A stretch of 64,000 nt of DNA, from the NCBI GenBank assembly GCA_024803745.1, contig JANJXV010000013.1, forward strand, positions 35,920,501 through 35,984,500. Direction: 5' to 3'. Below the pieces are notes generated by a model. The model saw nothing but the letters and a program-made list of their open reading frames with translations. It ran no database searches and was not told the origin of the DNA. The position numbers and the translations under genes are program-made. How positions within the stretch are numbered: the stretch's first letter is position 1; each line of letters starts with the position of its first letter. Origin of the DNA: Megascapheus bottae. Its lineage: Eukaryota > Chordata > Mammalia > Rodentia > Geomyidae. Positions 32,611-45,441 of the stretch are shown one piece after another.

Positions 32611-33484
32611 CAGGGCCTGAAATAACTGACAGATGTGTACATAAAAAAGCGCAATTACTGTGCCAGGCTGAGTTTTTGTTTAAGACACCATCTTTTACAG
32701 GATTACAATACTTCTTTGGCTATGTTTTAATTTTGCCGTGAGTAAAACTCAGAGAATTTTCAGGGTTGACTGCTTTTGTTTGCTCATAAAATTTTGTTCA
32801 GTAGGGTTTAGGTTTAAAATTTTTCGATTAGAATTGAGAGAACAGCTCATTTAAGTAAAACTCCACAGATTGGCTGTATGTCTGAAGGTATTCTAGAAAA
32901 TACCTTTTTCTGAAATCTACACTTATCCTTTTCTATAATAAAAGAGCTCTTTCTATCTTACTACTATGTAAGAGTTATCTGATAAAAATCACTTATGTTT
33001 GTGATTGGATTGGAACATGATCCACAGAAATAAAGGAAGAAAATGACAGAGAATGGGATTGTGGAGAAAATAGAAAAGTGTATTTTTATCATATAGCTTG
33101 CGAGAAGTATAGAAATATTAAGCTCTTTTTACATGAACGTGGCCTCTGAGAATAGACTGTGTTTTGTAAATGATTTAAATACTGTTGTCTCATGGCTTAG
33201 TGCCTAACCTAGAATCTGGGATTACTAAGGTTAGATAAGAAATATTAATACACTAGGATGTTATTTGGAAGCCTTCTAGTTTTTACCGAGCTTGTTGCAT
33301 CTATAGATTCTAATTTTGTTGTTCTTTGTGTGTGTGAGAGGGGGGAGAACTTTAGAAGGAAAAGACACTATTCTACTAAGAACATGGCTACTGCCATGAG
33401 TCCTTACATCTCAATGGCCTCATCATTTACTGACCAAATACCCAACAGAGACTACTTAAAAGGGGAAAGAAAGTTATTTTTTTA

Positions 33485-33835
33485 GGCTCATGTTTTTAGT
33501 GGGTTCTTCCCACAGCTGTTTGGCTCTGTTGATTCTGGACCCATGGTTAGGCAATGTGTCGTGGTGGTAAAAATATATAGATGTAGCTTCTCACCCCATG
33601 TCACACAAGGAACAGAAAGAGAGAGACAGAAAGGGACTATAGACAGGATATCACTAAAGACCTACCTTCTGTAGCCTGCTTCCTTCAACTTGGTCCTGCC
33701 TCCTTAAGTTTCCAGAACCTCCCACAAGAATGGTCACAGCTAGGGATGAAGTGTTATTGTAGTGGACATTTCATATTTAAACTATCATAGTTACCATAGC
33801 CACAAGTCGATTTTAGAGTCTATTTTACAAAGACT
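33485..33835 (-). mobile_element. Possible LTR (MaLR-like) remnant
   Basis: The composition and landmarks (gggttcttcccacagctg to cattt­catatttaaactatc) resemble antisense rodent MaLR LTRs. Assignment is weak and no coding part is present. Confidence 0.35.
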
Positions 33836-33896
33836 TATAAATATTGATTGAAAAGGTAGGGGTGGCAGATAGAATTTGAAAAGCAAAAAGAATTTA

Positions 33897-34125
33897 GCTA
33901 GGTGCTGGTGATTCATGCCTGTAATATAACTACTCAAAAGGCTGAGATCTGAGTATCACGGTTCAAAGACAGCCTAGGCAGTAAAGTCTGTGAGCCTCTC
34001 TAGTTAATCGCCCCCCCAAAAAGTCAGAAGTACAACTGTAGCAGTAACACTCCAAGCTGGAGAAGAAAAACCTCAGAGACAGCACCTAAGACTATGAGTC
34101 TGAGTTTTAAGACCAGCATATACAC
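33897..34125 (+). mobile_element. B1-Geo SINE, diverged
   Basis: Clear head (gctggtgattcatgcctgta) and a strongly diverged Geo tail. Confidence 0.8.
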
Positions 34126-34162
34126 AAATTTTTTATGCTTTTTTTTGAACCAAATAGAGATT

Positions 34163-34404
34163 TTTTTTTCTTTTTTGGTTGGTCATGGAGCTTGAACTCT
34201 GGGCATGGGCACTGTCCTTGAGCTCTTCAGCTCAAGGCTAGTGCTCTACCACTTGAGCCACAGTGCCACTTCCAATTTTCTGGTGGTTAATTAGAAATAA
34301 GAGCCTCATGGACTTTTGTGCCGGGCTGGCTTTAAACTGCAATCTTCAGATCTCAGTTTCCTGAGTAGCTAGGATTACAGGTGTGAACCACTGGCGCCCA
34401 GCTG
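34163..34404 (-). mobile_element. B1-Geo SINE
   Basis: Complete antisense dimer (cttgagctcttcagctcaag to accactggcgcccagct). Confidence 0.92.
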
Positions 34405-34581
34405 ACATTTGAACTTATAAGTCAAACTCTAACGTAACATTTGGAAAGCTCTTTTCCAGGAAGGAGCTGAAGGAAGTATAAGACTGCAAGTTTAGGGCAT
34501 TATGTATATAATGACTGTGTGTATTTGTGATACTGATATAAATGTGTGTCAAATATATATTAAGATCCCATCTGAGTCAAA

Positions 34582-34786
34582 AAGCCAGACATGAATGTAT
34601 GCACCTGTGATCCCAGTAACATAGGTAGGGGGGATCGTGGTCTGAAACCAGTCCAGGCAAAAATGCAAGACACAACCTGGAAAATAATCAATGCAGAGAA
34701 GACCTGGGAGTGATTCTCAAAAGTAGAGTATATGATGAGCAAGCAAGAGGATCTGAGTTCAAGCCCTAGTACTACCAAAAAAAAAC
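34582..34786 (+). mobile_element. B1-ID-like dimeric SINE, old
   Basis: B1-like head (gcacctgtgatcccagtaac) and a second tRNA-like part ending gagttcaagccctagtacta plus A-tail. Confidence 0.6.
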
Positions 34787-36001
34787 CTCTGGCTTTATCC
34801 TGGACCTTCAGAACTTTCTGGTCAAAGGATAATAAGATCAAGCTCCTTGTTGGAAGATCACCTAATTGCTGGTGGTGTATGTATTTTCCAGTTAGGAGAT
34901 AAGAACAGGAGCTGTGAGACGCGAGGGTGTTCCTAAAGTGGCTTCATGGTGATTTATTTATAAGCTATTATTTACTTTTGAGTATTATTAACCCTACACG
35001 TAGTCACCAAACATGGCAGTCTGCATTTATGAGGTCAGGTAATGTTTGGAGGGTAAGGAATTCTGGAGAAGCTGAACTGGGTGATTCTGACTCAAACTGT
35101 CCACGAAGCCACAGTTAAGACATTGGCCGGGCTTTGGTCGTCTAACTTACTTATTATTATGTGTCTGCTGAGGAAATCGGACTCAGCTCCTTGCCATCCA
35201 TCCCATCTTTCCCTAGGTTGCTTCCATGTGGTTGGGACATAGCAGTAAAGGATCCAAGAGAGCTTGGGAAGCAACACACTGTCATTTCTGTACTTTCTTC
35301 TTGATTACACGAAGTAAAACCAAGGCCTGTTTATTGTGGGAGGAGAGAACTACTAGGAGCCATGTTGAAGGCCTGTAATTGTCCTCGTGGGGAGACATGA
35401 TGTGCCCAGAAAATGTATACCCATCTCATAACACATCTGAATAGACTTTCCTCTGTCATTGGTTTCTTGATGGTCTGGTATTTGCAAACCAGTCCGTACA
35501 ATGAAACAGAACAATCCAACTATAACCCATCGTTAGACTCTAATGTTTTAACCATGTTGTAAAGTAGCAGTTCACTTGGTTTAACCTGACTGATCTTCTG
35601 TGATTATAGTAAATGACAGGATGATATAAACTATGTGTTTCTCAATAATTTAAATAATAGTCTCCTGAGCAGGCAGGAGGAAAGATGAATACACTCGTTA
35701 CACTCGTATTTTATAGAGCACCTATTTTGCTTCTAAATTGTCTACTGGTTTAGTTGTTTGAACAGACTTAATTTATCTCTTGCCAGGCCATGCTCAATGA
35801 GTTCTTATTCCTAGAGATGCTTCATGGGAATATGCTTCAAGTACAAGTAAATCAGCAATACTTCTGGTCCTGGAACCTTTTCTCTCAGCTTAGTTATCAA
35901 AGCACAGAGCCAACTGGTGTCTTTCAGCCACTGTAGCAGAATGATCTGTCAGGTGGGAGAATTCATTGAACAGAGTGTAGGTGGCAATCAGTCTATTCAG
36001 T

Positions 36002-36002
<1 letters not shown>

Positions 36003-36067
<65 letters not shown>

Positions 36068-36152
36068 GAAGAATGAGGAGGGAGGTAGGGAGGGAGGGAG
36101 GAAGGAAGGAAGGAAGGAAGGAAGGAAGGAAGGAAGGAAGGAAGGAAGGAAA
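36003..36152. repeat. GA then GGAA arrays
   Basis: A 60-base GA run, a short spacer, then about 15 GGAA units. Confidence 0.97.
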
Positions 36153-36550
36153 GAAATCACAGTAATAAGCATAACTAGTAGCTCAAGGAATACTTGTCAC
36201 CCTAATAGTTGCAAGTTTTAGCCAAATTTACTTCTTCCATTTCCAACTCAGTCATACAGGACAAATTTACTTTTTATATCAAATGTGTTTTGTTGGCTTT
36301 GAAGAAAAATGGCTTTTTACTGTTTTCACGGGAATCTTTACCACTGTTTCTGCTCACTGATGACACACTGACCGGGTAAACAGTGTAGATCTTAAACTGA
36401 AGAGAAAGCTTCGACCGGCAGGGAACCCTTGGCACAGAGCCAGCGTGGTCTCTGCGGTCCTTTTGGTTACTGTCTTTAGGAGTGAGCCTTCTCGCAGTTC
36501 CCGGCGATCATGAAACTGCATAAGTCTCATGCGTTTCTGTTGGCCTTTAG

Positions 36551-36732
36551 TGGCAGCCAGCGATGAAGAGGAGGGAGCAGTTGTCTTTGACCACACAGCC
36601 AAGGTGGCAGCAGATCCCTTTGACACATCTTCTGGGTCCGTGCAGCTCATCACCATCAAACCGTCAGCCCTACCTGCGGTGCACCCTGCCTCAGACAGGA
36701 GCCAGGAATCCGCGGCTGTCCTCAACGGCGAG
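36551..36732 (+). CDS. KIAA1549L: KIAA1549L exon i (acidic cytoplasmic)
   Basis: Acceptor gttggcctttag ends at 36550 and donor gtgaga starts at 36733. The 182 bases plus one carried base give 61 codons, with the exon ending in phase 0. The peptide starts VAASDEEEGAVVFDHTAKVA, continues through DPFDTSSGSVQLITIKPSAL, and ends SQESAAVLNGE. DEEEG is an acidic cluster, and DPF is a short motif of the kind bound by AP-2 endocytic adaptors, although a single DPF is weak evidence. The QLITIKP stretch resembles QLIAMQP in KIAA1549, supporting family membership. Confidence 0.92.
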
Positions 36733-37504
36733 GTGAGAACCTGTGACCCCATGTGGGATCCTTGGGGATTGGATTCCAGAGCAACCTTTCCGTGTGCAGG
36801 TCAAGTGTGTGCTGCTGACACGATCGTAACCCCTGCATGCACCAGACTTGAGGAGGATGACCCGGGAGACAAATCACCCCCAAACAGCCTTCTGCCTATC
36901 TACACCTGGCTCCTCCACTGCCACTGTCATGGTGATGGGATGGTGTGAATTGAAAGGGAAGGAGAGGACACATTGCTGTGGATCGGATGTGACCCACTAC
37001 GGGCTTTGAAATGACAATTCTCCCTTTTAGCAAGCTTGGGACACTCCATTAGCTGCTTTCGGGAAGATATCAATAAATCGCATGATGTTTATCAACTTTT
37101 CTAGGGAGCCAAAGAGTCTGTAACACACATTGATTATTATTTTATCAAGGCAAATTAGCTGGTGATAGTAGATGCTTGCATAATAGATGGTTGATAAAGG
37201 CATGAGAGAGAAAAAGAGATCTCAGAGAGACTAGAAGGAAGTCGGGGAAGAATTGTATGCCATCCCCCCATCTTCTGTGGCAGAATGGCTAAAATATTTA
37301 TGCACCTTTAAGAATCTCCGTAGAGAACATTTACTGTACATGCGAACATTTATATTACATGTGTTTGCAGGTGCATATACACATACACAGACATGTTTTC
37401 CTCTGGGCTAAACTGTTAAGCTAGTTATTCACTTTATTTATTCCTTGCTACTATTACCTGAAGCAGGTGGAAAACTTCCAAAGGTCCCCTCTACCTTCCC
37501 CCCA

Positions 37505-37810
37505 TCCTAGAGCTTGACCTCTGGGCCTAGGCACTGTCTCTGAGCTTCTCTTTTTGCTCAAGTCTTTTCATGGGATGGTTGTTTCTTTGAAGATTTGTTT
37601 GGGAGAGATTCAATTTTTTTAGCTGTTGATATATTTTAGATATGAGGCCTTTGTCTGTTATATGGCTAGTGAAAATCTTCTCCCACTCTGTAGGCTTTCT
37701 ATTTAACTTGCTAGCTATGTCCTTTGCCATACAGAAGCTCTGCAGTTTAATGCAGTCCCATTTGTCCAAACTTTCTTTAATTTGTTGTGTTTCGGGGTCT
37801 TTATGAAGAA
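37505..37810 (-). mobile_element. LINE-1 ORF2 fragment joined to a Geo tail
   Basis: Positions 37810-37563 on the minus strand encode LINE-1 ORF2 text (DKWDCIKLQSFCMAKDIASK, ISKIYQQLKKLNLSQTNLQR) from the part just upstream of the zinc-finger-like end. The sequence passes directly into the end of a Geo monomer at 37562-37505 in the same orientation. No LINE-1 3' UTR is present. I did not find a convincing target duplication. Confidence 0.75.
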
Positions 37811-38254
37811 AGTTTTGAACTGTCTGGCCAAACTTGTAACGTCTCCTTCCCATCACACCGCCAGCAACTTGCCACCGCCCTGTACAAGTAGGCATCATAA
37901 ATACCCATTAGAGTCTTTGCCCCATCATCTCGAATGCTTATCCAAGTGTTACACAAACCTAGTTCAGGAAGTATCTTGTTTTCTAGGCAAAAAAAGACTG
38001 AGCCAGCACCCTTAAGAGGTGACAAACTGAACTGTAAAAATGTAACTGAATATACACTCAATAAGCACTTTTATTCCAACTCCTTCATTTTAGATAAACT
38101 AAAGCACAGGGGTCTGGAGGCTTGTTCAAGGTTATACTAAAGGTGATTTGTGGTCTCAGTGTTAAGGTGCCCTTACTTACACCTACCCAGTGTTCTTGCC
38201 CTCTCTTGAACACTTACTCTAGCTCATTGGTCAACAATTCACCATGGGAGCAGG

Positions 38255-38395
38255 CTGCCAGTTCTTCCAGCTCTGGTCTGTGAGACATTGGGTGGCTGAC
38301 TGACTCCTCTGTACCTCAGCATCTCTATCTGCCATAAATGGGCTGCTGGAAGAATCAATATGTGTCATGTAGGTAAAGACTTTAGAGCAACGGCT
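38255..38395 (+). mobile_element. MIR-like element
   Basis: Partial core (ctctgtacctcagcatctct, then ctgccataaatgggctg). Confidence 0.5.
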
Positions 38396-38499
38396 TTCCT
38401 ATCATCAATTAGTCTACAGGAATAGTTAGTAGATCAAGTCCTTTGATCCCCTTGTTGAAAACATGTGACAGCTTGGAAGTCTTCTCAAAACCAGTCACA

Positions 38500-38738
38500 A
38501 ATTGGGCACCAGTGGCTCATGCCTTGTAATCCCAGCTACTCTGAAGGTTGAGATCTGAGGATCAAAATGTGAAGCCAGACTGAGCAAAAAGCCCATATGA
38601 TTCCTTTCCAGTGAACCACCAAAAAAGTCAGAAGTGGAGCTGTGACTCAAGTGGTAGAGAGAGCATCATCAGCCTTGAGTGAAACGTAAAACAACTGAAA
38701 CAGAATGCTTTGGACTTGAAGTCAAGCCCCAGGACCAT
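38500..38738 (+). mobile_element. B1-Geo SINE
   Basis: Head and Geo tail are both clear; small insertions in the tail (agagagagcatcatc). Confidence 0.85.
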
Positions 38739-39390
38739 CCACACACCACCACCACTACACCATGGCCACCAAATCTTTCTTGGGGTGCAATTCTGCTATC
38801 AGACATCCAAGCCTCTGAAGTTAGCACTAATGCATTGGTAGCTTCTATGGATGAGAACTTTCCCCTAGTCCTGAGCCCACAGAATGGTCATCAGGTCTGG
38901 ATCTCTGTCCTAGTTTAATGATATGAACACCATAGACTCAAAATCGGGGACACATTCAACTTCCTCTTCCCTTTTCCTCCCAGGCCCTTCACCCTGTCAC
39001 AGAAAGAGAACTTTGAGCCTTGTCCTTGTTCAGAAATGATCCTTGCTCCATTTTGAGCAGTGAGAGGAAAGGAACCAGCCCTCATTTCACTTGGAACAGA
39101 GCCTCACACTCTTTGTAGTTTACTGCCTTGGGTATCTTGACACAGATTGCTTTGTAATTTTCTTTCTTCTCTTATGGGTGGCTGGTATACATTTTTTAAG
39201 AAGCCTCACCCCGACGCCATGAATTTCCCTTTTATGAATTACAGGAAACTCTTTTCAAGATGATTTTAGAGAAGACAGAAATGTGAGCCTAACATGCTTA
39301 TCTCTTACTATGTAGTAAATGTGGCCCATATGTTTGTATCCCAGGCCCCAAATACATTATTAGCATGTATCTTTCTGAAAGGCCAATGTT

Positions 39391-39462
<72 letters not shown>
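39391..39462. repeat. CT microsatellite
   Basis: About 35 CT units. Confidence 0.98.
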
Positions 39463-39464
<2 letters not shown>

Positions 39465-39969
39465 ACTTGAGTCTCACTTGACTTACAGAAGCATACTCAG
39501 ATGCAAATAACTTATGTGAAAGCAAAACTTTTGTTTACCTTCTTGCTCCATTCATCCCACCTGTTTCAAAGGACTTGCTGTTTACTCCAGCTCAGCCCCA
39601 GCTACATAGCAGAAAGGTCATAGGTCCCTTGGGATTGGAACTAGACTCAGAACATCACTAGCTAGACTGCCAGGCCAGATGTCCCCACAAAGGTATAGGC
39701 AGAATTAGAGTCATTCCCACAAAGCTGAGAGTGTGATGTCAGACCCAGGCCAGAGCAGAGGTGGGGCAGTCTTGCGAGAAGAGGATGGGAGGTCTCCAGA
39801 CAAACCCCACATTGCAGGTGTAGGTTTGGAGGGGACACAGGTAGGTCTGCAGGCTCAGAAGACCAGAAGTGACACCTAGGGTGGCTTTTCAGGAGCTCTA
39901 ACCTTCTCAAAAAAGCCCTCACCTGTCACCATGCTGGTTGAGGGCCTGAGGCTGTCACTCTCTTTCCAG

Positions 39970-40190
39970 GTAAACAAAGCCCTGAAGCAGAAGTCAGACA
40001 TCGAACACTATCGGAACAAGCTGCGCCTCAAAGCCAAGAGAAAGGGTTACTATGACTTCCCAGCTGTGGAGACAAATAAAGGTGGCCTGACAGAAAGAAA
40101 AAAGATGTATGAAAAAGCCTCAAAGGAAATGGAACATGTTTTAGAACCAGACCCAGAACTGGGCGCTCCATTCCCCGAGGCTAAAAACAG
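39970..40190 (+). CDS. KIAA1549L: KIAA1549L exon j (basic helix, conserved in family)
   Basis: Acceptor ctctttccag ends at 39969 and donor gtatgg starts at 40191. The 221-base exon is the longest here and leaves two bases. It encodes VNKALKQKSDIEHYRNKLRL, then KAKRKGYYDFPAVETNKGGL, then a charged helix (ERKKMYEKASKEMEHVLEPD). The pattern L-K-x-K-S-x-I-E-H-x-R-N-K is shared with KIAA1549 and is the best conserved cytoplasmic block of the family. KAKRKG could act as a nuclear localisation or acidic-lipid-binding patch; neither is shown. A B1-Geo SINE begins about 24 bases after the donor. Confidence 0.94.
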
Positions 40191-40213
40191 GTATGGGCTC
40201 TATAGATTTGGGG

Positions 40214-40438
40214 GTAGGAGGCAAGTACTGGGACTTGAACTCAGGGCTTAGGTTTTATTTTTTTTTCCCAAGGCTGATGCTCTACCACTTGAGCCATACC
40301 TCCACTTGTGACTCTTGTGTGGTTAATTGGAGGTAAGAATCTTACCGGTTTTCATGTCTGGGCCAGCTTCAAACCAACGTCCTCTAGTCTCAATCTCCTG
40401 GATAGCTAGGATACATAGGTGAAGCACCAGTGCCTGGC
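40214..40438 (-). mobile_element. B1-Geo SINE next to exon j donor
   Basis: Antisense dimer starting about 24 bases after the exon j donor. Confidence 0.85.
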
Positions 40439-40956
40439 CTGTCTATAGGATTCTTTAGAGCAATGCATCATGGATGGGATGAGGCCAAGGACACCTCAGG
40501 CCAGTACAGCTTCTGCCCCTGGTCTGATGCTTCAGGATTGTGATGTTTCAGGCTGTTGCTCTGAACCCTGCTGGTCCACACAAGCAGGTGCTCTGTAATA
40601 AATCTGGAAGAGAGCAAAATTGAAGCCATTAAAAAATAAGATTGGGCAGGCAAACAGCCATAATTGTCCTTTAGCTTGATGATATTTTCAACCCAGTAGT
40701 TGTTGCAGAGCTGGGTGAAGATATAATTATCATCTACCTAGTTATGCAACTTTCAGACCAGGGGACATTGCATGTTTCAATTATGTTCCTGGTTCTTGCA
40801 TAAGGAAAGTTAATTTCATGTCTCACCCTTTTATTCTACCTTGGGAGTGCTTATTACACTGCGGCTCAGCAATCCATACTGGTTTGTCTGGTTCATTCAC
40901 AGATTTGTTCAGTTATTTGACATTTATTGTCACCAATCAAGATGCTGCACACAGCC

Positions 40957-41256
40957 AGGTGCCAGGGGTTCATACCTAACTACTCAGGGAGGCTGAGATC
41001 TAAAAATCACACTTGGAAACTAGCCTAGGCAGACAAATCTTAGAGACTCTCATCTCCAATTAACTACCAAAAAGCTGGAAGTGGAGCTGTGGCTCAAATG
41101 GTAGAATGCTAACCTTGAATCCAGGGACTGTGCCCAGGCCTGAATTCAAGGTCTAGAACCAACATTAAACAAAAACAAAGCAAAGCAAAAACCAGAAGCA
41201 CTACTTCTGAGTAGAAAAAAGGCAAAAGAGAGCATGAGGCTCTAAGTTCAAGTACC

Positions 41257-41257
<1 letters not shown>
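40957..41257 (+). mobile_element. B1-Geo SINE plus second Geo-like piece
   Basis: A full dimer (to about 41166) is followed by a degraded second tail-like unit (41190-41256) ending in a CA repeat. Confidence 0.78.

Positions 41258-41301
<44 letters not shown>
41257..41301. repeat. CA microsatellite
   Basis: About 22 CA units at a SINE tail. Confidence 0.98.
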
Positions 41302-41303
<2 letters not shown>

Positions 41304-41559
41304 CAGATGCTATATACTATCACAGCTTTTTCTTGTGCGCTCCTTCAGTTCCTTCAGCAGGTTATGGTACACACAACAACCCGATGGCTGCTGAGATCTG
41401 ATGTGAGAGAAAGATAATTATCCTAAAATTGTACAACACAAGTCTAAAGGGTTTTTGAAGTGTAACAAAGAACCTGGCCTAGTGAAGCAGGGCTTGGGCT
41501 ACATGGTGTGGACTGGCTTCTGTGTTCGTCCATTTTTGGGGGGGGGCTTATTTTTTTGT

Positions 41560-41651
41560 TTTTTGTGCGTCATGGGGCTTGCACTCTGAGCCTGGGTGTT
41601 GTCTTTTGAGCTCTTCAGCTCAAGGATACCACCCTACCCTTGAGCCACTGC
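41560..41651 (-). mobile_element. Geo-part fragment of a SINE
   Basis: Antisense Geo half only (tttgagctcttcagctcaag); the head is missing. Confidence 0.75.
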
Positions 41652-43471
41652 CTTTGAGGCTATATCACCATCCAAAGGTTCCACTTCCTAACACTGCCAA
41701 AACAGCAACCAAATTTCCATATGAATTTTGGCAGCATCCAAACCATCAGAAGCTGCCTTCTAAGCTCTGTTGGTAACTGTAAGGCATGACCTTACATTGA
41801 AGAGGTGGACGTGAGCAAGGTCAATTATGGCCCCCTCTCTTCCTCCCTCCCTGCCTGCCTGAAGCACTGCATGAATCACCATCACTGCTTTCCAATGCAG
41901 TCTCCTGGATAATCTCCCTGTCTGTGGGCACGTGCCAATCCCTATCAAGAAACCACGGTAGATACACACACCACAGATTGGGATTCGCAGGGTAATTCGG
42001 GGACAGAATGGTATTGTACTAACAACAGCAAAAGTGACCATGTGACAGGCTTGCAACAGAACTCCCAAACCAAGTTAGACAGGGGGCTACATCTTTTGAA
42101 TTTATCAACATTATTTATCTTCAATAAGGAAAGAAATCTAAACCAGGGGCTTAATGTACCATGCTTCTAATTAAGATTCACTGATACGACAAAGTACTGA
42201 CTAAAACCGTCCCATGATGTGTTCACAATGCATGTGTTACCTTGTTAATGGCTAGAGGACCAAGGAGGAAACAAAGAGAAAGGTTTTCTAGGGAGCCGGG
42301 TGTCAACTTTGGCTTTTACTGCTTTGGGGAAGTAGATGGGGTGTCTCTTATACACTGGATTAAACACTATGTTTTCTGTTGATACTCAGAAAAAAGTAAG
42401 TTAATTGTATATAAATCAGAAAACGTTGGTTTTGGAAGAACTTGAAGAACAAATAATAAGTTCAATTGCGGCTTTTTATGACAAGAGAATGAGTGATAGT
42501 TTTGTGGGAACTATGTCTGAAGGGCCTAGCATGGGTCCAGTGATCTGCTGTTTACCTACAGCAACTGTCATTGAAGAAATGATTGAATAACCCTAAAGTA
42601 CTAAAATTACATTTACACAATTGTCCAGTTCAGAGAAAAAGATGGATAGTCACAAACTGAGGTGAGCTAGGCATAGGAATTAAGATCAGATCAGTACGAG
42701 ATGGGGAGGGGGGAAAGAGTAAGAGACAGAGGAAACAGAACTCTAAGCTTGGAGGTGTTATTCTTGACACTCTGCCATTGACTCCAGAGAAAGCCTGCTG
42801 TTTTCACTGTTACTGCAAGTTAGAGATGCCTGTTAATTGCCATTCACAATATAACTCTCTAGAGACTCTGCTCTCCTCCACCCAACCATGGCAGGGCAAG
42901 CAAAGAAATCCTTCCCTAGTGCTGAGGTAGCATCAATCACCAGAATTTTTCCTTCATACCAAAGTGAAGTCAAATAAAGATAAAAGTGGAACTCTATGTT
43001 GAGTCATCACTAAACCCTTTTATATCATTTTTATAGCTCTTTATTTCTAAAGTCAGAAAATACCTTGGCTCTCACTGAGACATCAAGTACAAAGTACCCG
43101 AGGCAGGTGCAGTCTGCAGACCCCATGTATCTGCTCAGCTCTCACTGCACCTGCTCCAGCCAGCACAGCTTTTCTGCAAGCCGCTGTGACTCCCACATGA
43201 AGGCTTTTTCTCAGCAGCCACTAGCCAGCCAGAATTGTCATATCATAAAGGTGTTGGGCCACATCCTCAGCTGAGAACAGGTGAGAATCGATGGATAACA
43301 ACCATGGCATGAACTCAGAGATGCTGGCTATGCTAGTATAATAACCATTTTCTAGTTTTGCCTTTGATGGTCTGACATGGGGGTTTTTTGAACTCCAAGA
43401 AAACGTCACATATACCGGCCCCCCCAGCCCCAAGGCCACTCCATTCCCAGACACAGAAAAAGACTCACAAG

Positions 43472-43654
43472 GGGCTGGGAGTTTGACCTAGTGGTAGAGT
43501 GTTTTCCTAGCACACACAAAGACCCAGGTTCAATTTCTCAGTACCATATACATAGAAAAAAGCCTAAAGTGGTACTGTGTCTCAAGTAGTAGAGCTCTAG
43601 CCTTGAGGAAGCCCAAGGATAGTGCTCAGGCCCTGAGTTCAAGCCCCAGGACTG

Positions 43655-43657
<3 letters not shown>
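43472..43657 (+). mobile_element. IDL-Geo SINE
   Basis: Complete dimer (ggggctgggagtttgaccta to aggactggc) running directly into a CA repeat. Confidence 0.9.

Positions 43658-43688
<31 letters not shown>
43658..43688. repeat. CA microsatellite between two SINE tails
   Basis: About 15 CA units joining an IDL-Geo and an opposed B1-Geo copy. Confidence 0.97.
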
Positions 43689-43689
<1 letters not shown>

Positions 43690-43690
<1 letters not shown>

Positions 43691-43905
43691 TTCTCGTGGT
43701 GGGGGGAAGGTCAATTGTAGAGCTTTATAACTCAAGGCTAGTGCTCTACCACTTTGAGCCACAGCTCTAATTCTTGTTTTCTGGTGGTTATTTGGAGATA
43801 AGGATCTCATGGACTTTTTCCTGCCCTGGCTGGCTTTGAACTGCAATCCTCAGATATCATTCTCCCGAGTAGCTAGGATTACAGGCCTATATTGGTACCT
43901 GGCTA
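43690..43905 (-). mobile_element. B1-Geo SINE
   Basis: Antisense dimer, tail to tail with the IDL-Geo copy at 43472 across a shared CA repeat. Confidence 0.85.
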
Positions 43906-44179
43906 TAAACTCACATTTCATGTTCAAACCCACCCATCTAGAGCATGCACCTCAGCCATCTCTTTTAAGTTCTCTCTGGGGGCTCTCACTCAGAACCATT
44001 ATCCACATGTCTGCATCACCCTAGATCCAGATAATAGTCAAAAACAGCTTGAGCCTCAGGAATCTGTCCAGTTATTCAAACTAGTTTATCCCTTGCATGC
44101 TTATTCTGTTTTACCCATTGCTTCCCACACAAACAATAATGAAAGCTTTTGCCCATGTTTCTTCCTCCTTCCCTCTACT

Positions 44180-44371
44180 TTTTTTTGCCAGTCCCTGGGC
44201 TTGACCTCAGGGCCTGAGCACTGTCCTTGGGCTTTCTCAAGGCTAGGGCTCTACCACCTGAGCCACAGCACCTCTTCCAGCTTTTTCTATGTATATGGTA
44301 CTGAGGAATCAAGCCCAGGTCTTCATGAATGCTAGGCAAGCACTCTACTACTAGGCCAAACTCCCAGCCCC
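44180..44371 (-). mobile_element. IDL-Geo SINE
   Basis: Complete antisense dimer from ttttttttgccagtccctgg to aaactcccagcccc. Confidence 0.9.
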
Positions 44372-44696
44372 TAAACCTAACTTTTCAAACAACCATATCC
44401 CATACTTCAGTAAGTTTGAGCCTCAGCTTACCAAAAGCACTAATACGTCCCTATATCATATCTTAGTTGACTTCTTTTCATCCCTCTCTTATTTCTTTAC
44501 CCTTGCCTCAAGGCTCTTTGTGGAGCTTGTTTCTGGGTCAATTGCTGGCCTAAGAATTGCTGCAATGGAAGCCAAATATCCTTCTCTTCTCCTCTAGAGC
44601 TCTAGGTCATCACTATGTGATCCCAGGGTCTTTCCTTAAAATCAAAATCAAACTCATCATTGTCCATCTAGCAATATTATCAATGGTTAAAAGCAA

Positions 44697-44940
44697 CGAG
44701 TAGGACTTTGGTGGTTCATTCCTGTGAACCTGGCAACTCAGGCTGCTGAGATCTGAAGGTCACAGTTTGAAGCCAGCCTGATCACGAACCTCTATGAGAC
44801 ACCTGTCTCCAATTAGCCACCAAAATGCCAAAAGTGGATCTGTAACTCAAGTGGAAGAGCACTAAACACTAGCCTTGAGCAAAAAAGCTCACAGACAGAG
44901 CCTACATTCTGAGTTAAAGACCCAGGATCAGTACAAATAA
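44697..44940 (+). mobile_element. B1-Geo SINE
   Basis: Moderately diverged dimer; gtggatctgtaactcaagtg marks the Geo half. Confidence 0.82.
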
Positions 44941-45393
44941 AATAACAACAAAACCCAATGTCTCAGAAAGTTCTTATATATTCCAAAAGTTATTTTTAAT
45001 ATAGTAAAATACCTTATGGAATTCCATTTGATTAAAATAGGCAGTTTCTCTCAATTTATCTCTAAGTAGACTTTCATATACCAGGCACATGTAGGTGTCC
45101 AGGTAATTGATATCCACTTAAATAAGGGCTTTTAAGCCATTCATTATACTGAAACAGGAACTGTAATGTCTCTGAGGAGAGAGTAGACTGGGTGATCCTC
45201 TAGTGTCTAAGCTTTCACCTAAATTCTTGGTTCTTTAAAGGGTTTACACCATCTCACTATGCTATGTCTCATACTTACAAAATAAGCTACTGAAATGACA
45301 ATTGCCAAGCCTCCTGTTTACTCTTCCATCTCCCTTATTAATAAATCTTTTCCAAATGGACTATTCTCAGGACAGCTATGAAGTCTAATTTTT

Positions 45394-45394
<1 letters not shown>

Positions 45395-45440
<46 letters not shown>
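45395..45440. repeat. CA microsatellite
   Basis: About 23 CA units. Confidence 0.98.

Positions 45441-45441
<1 letters not shown>

Larger units (their letters stand above)
30292..36550 (+). other. KIAA1549L: Intron h-i
   Basis: It contains a CA repeat 68 bases after the donor, a B1-ID dimer with CA tail, a 172-base LINE-1 3' end with target duplication, an older LINE-1-like 3' end, an LTR-like segment, three further SINEs and a GA/GGAA array. Positions 31660-32490 and 34790-36000 show nothing recognisable. Confidence 0.75.
36733..39969 (+). other. KIAA1549L: Intron i-j
   Basis: It contains a joined Geo/LINE-1 ORF2 fragment (37505-37810, minus), a MIR-like piece, one B1-Geo SINE and a 72-base CT repeat. 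The remainder looks unique. Confidence 0.75.
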
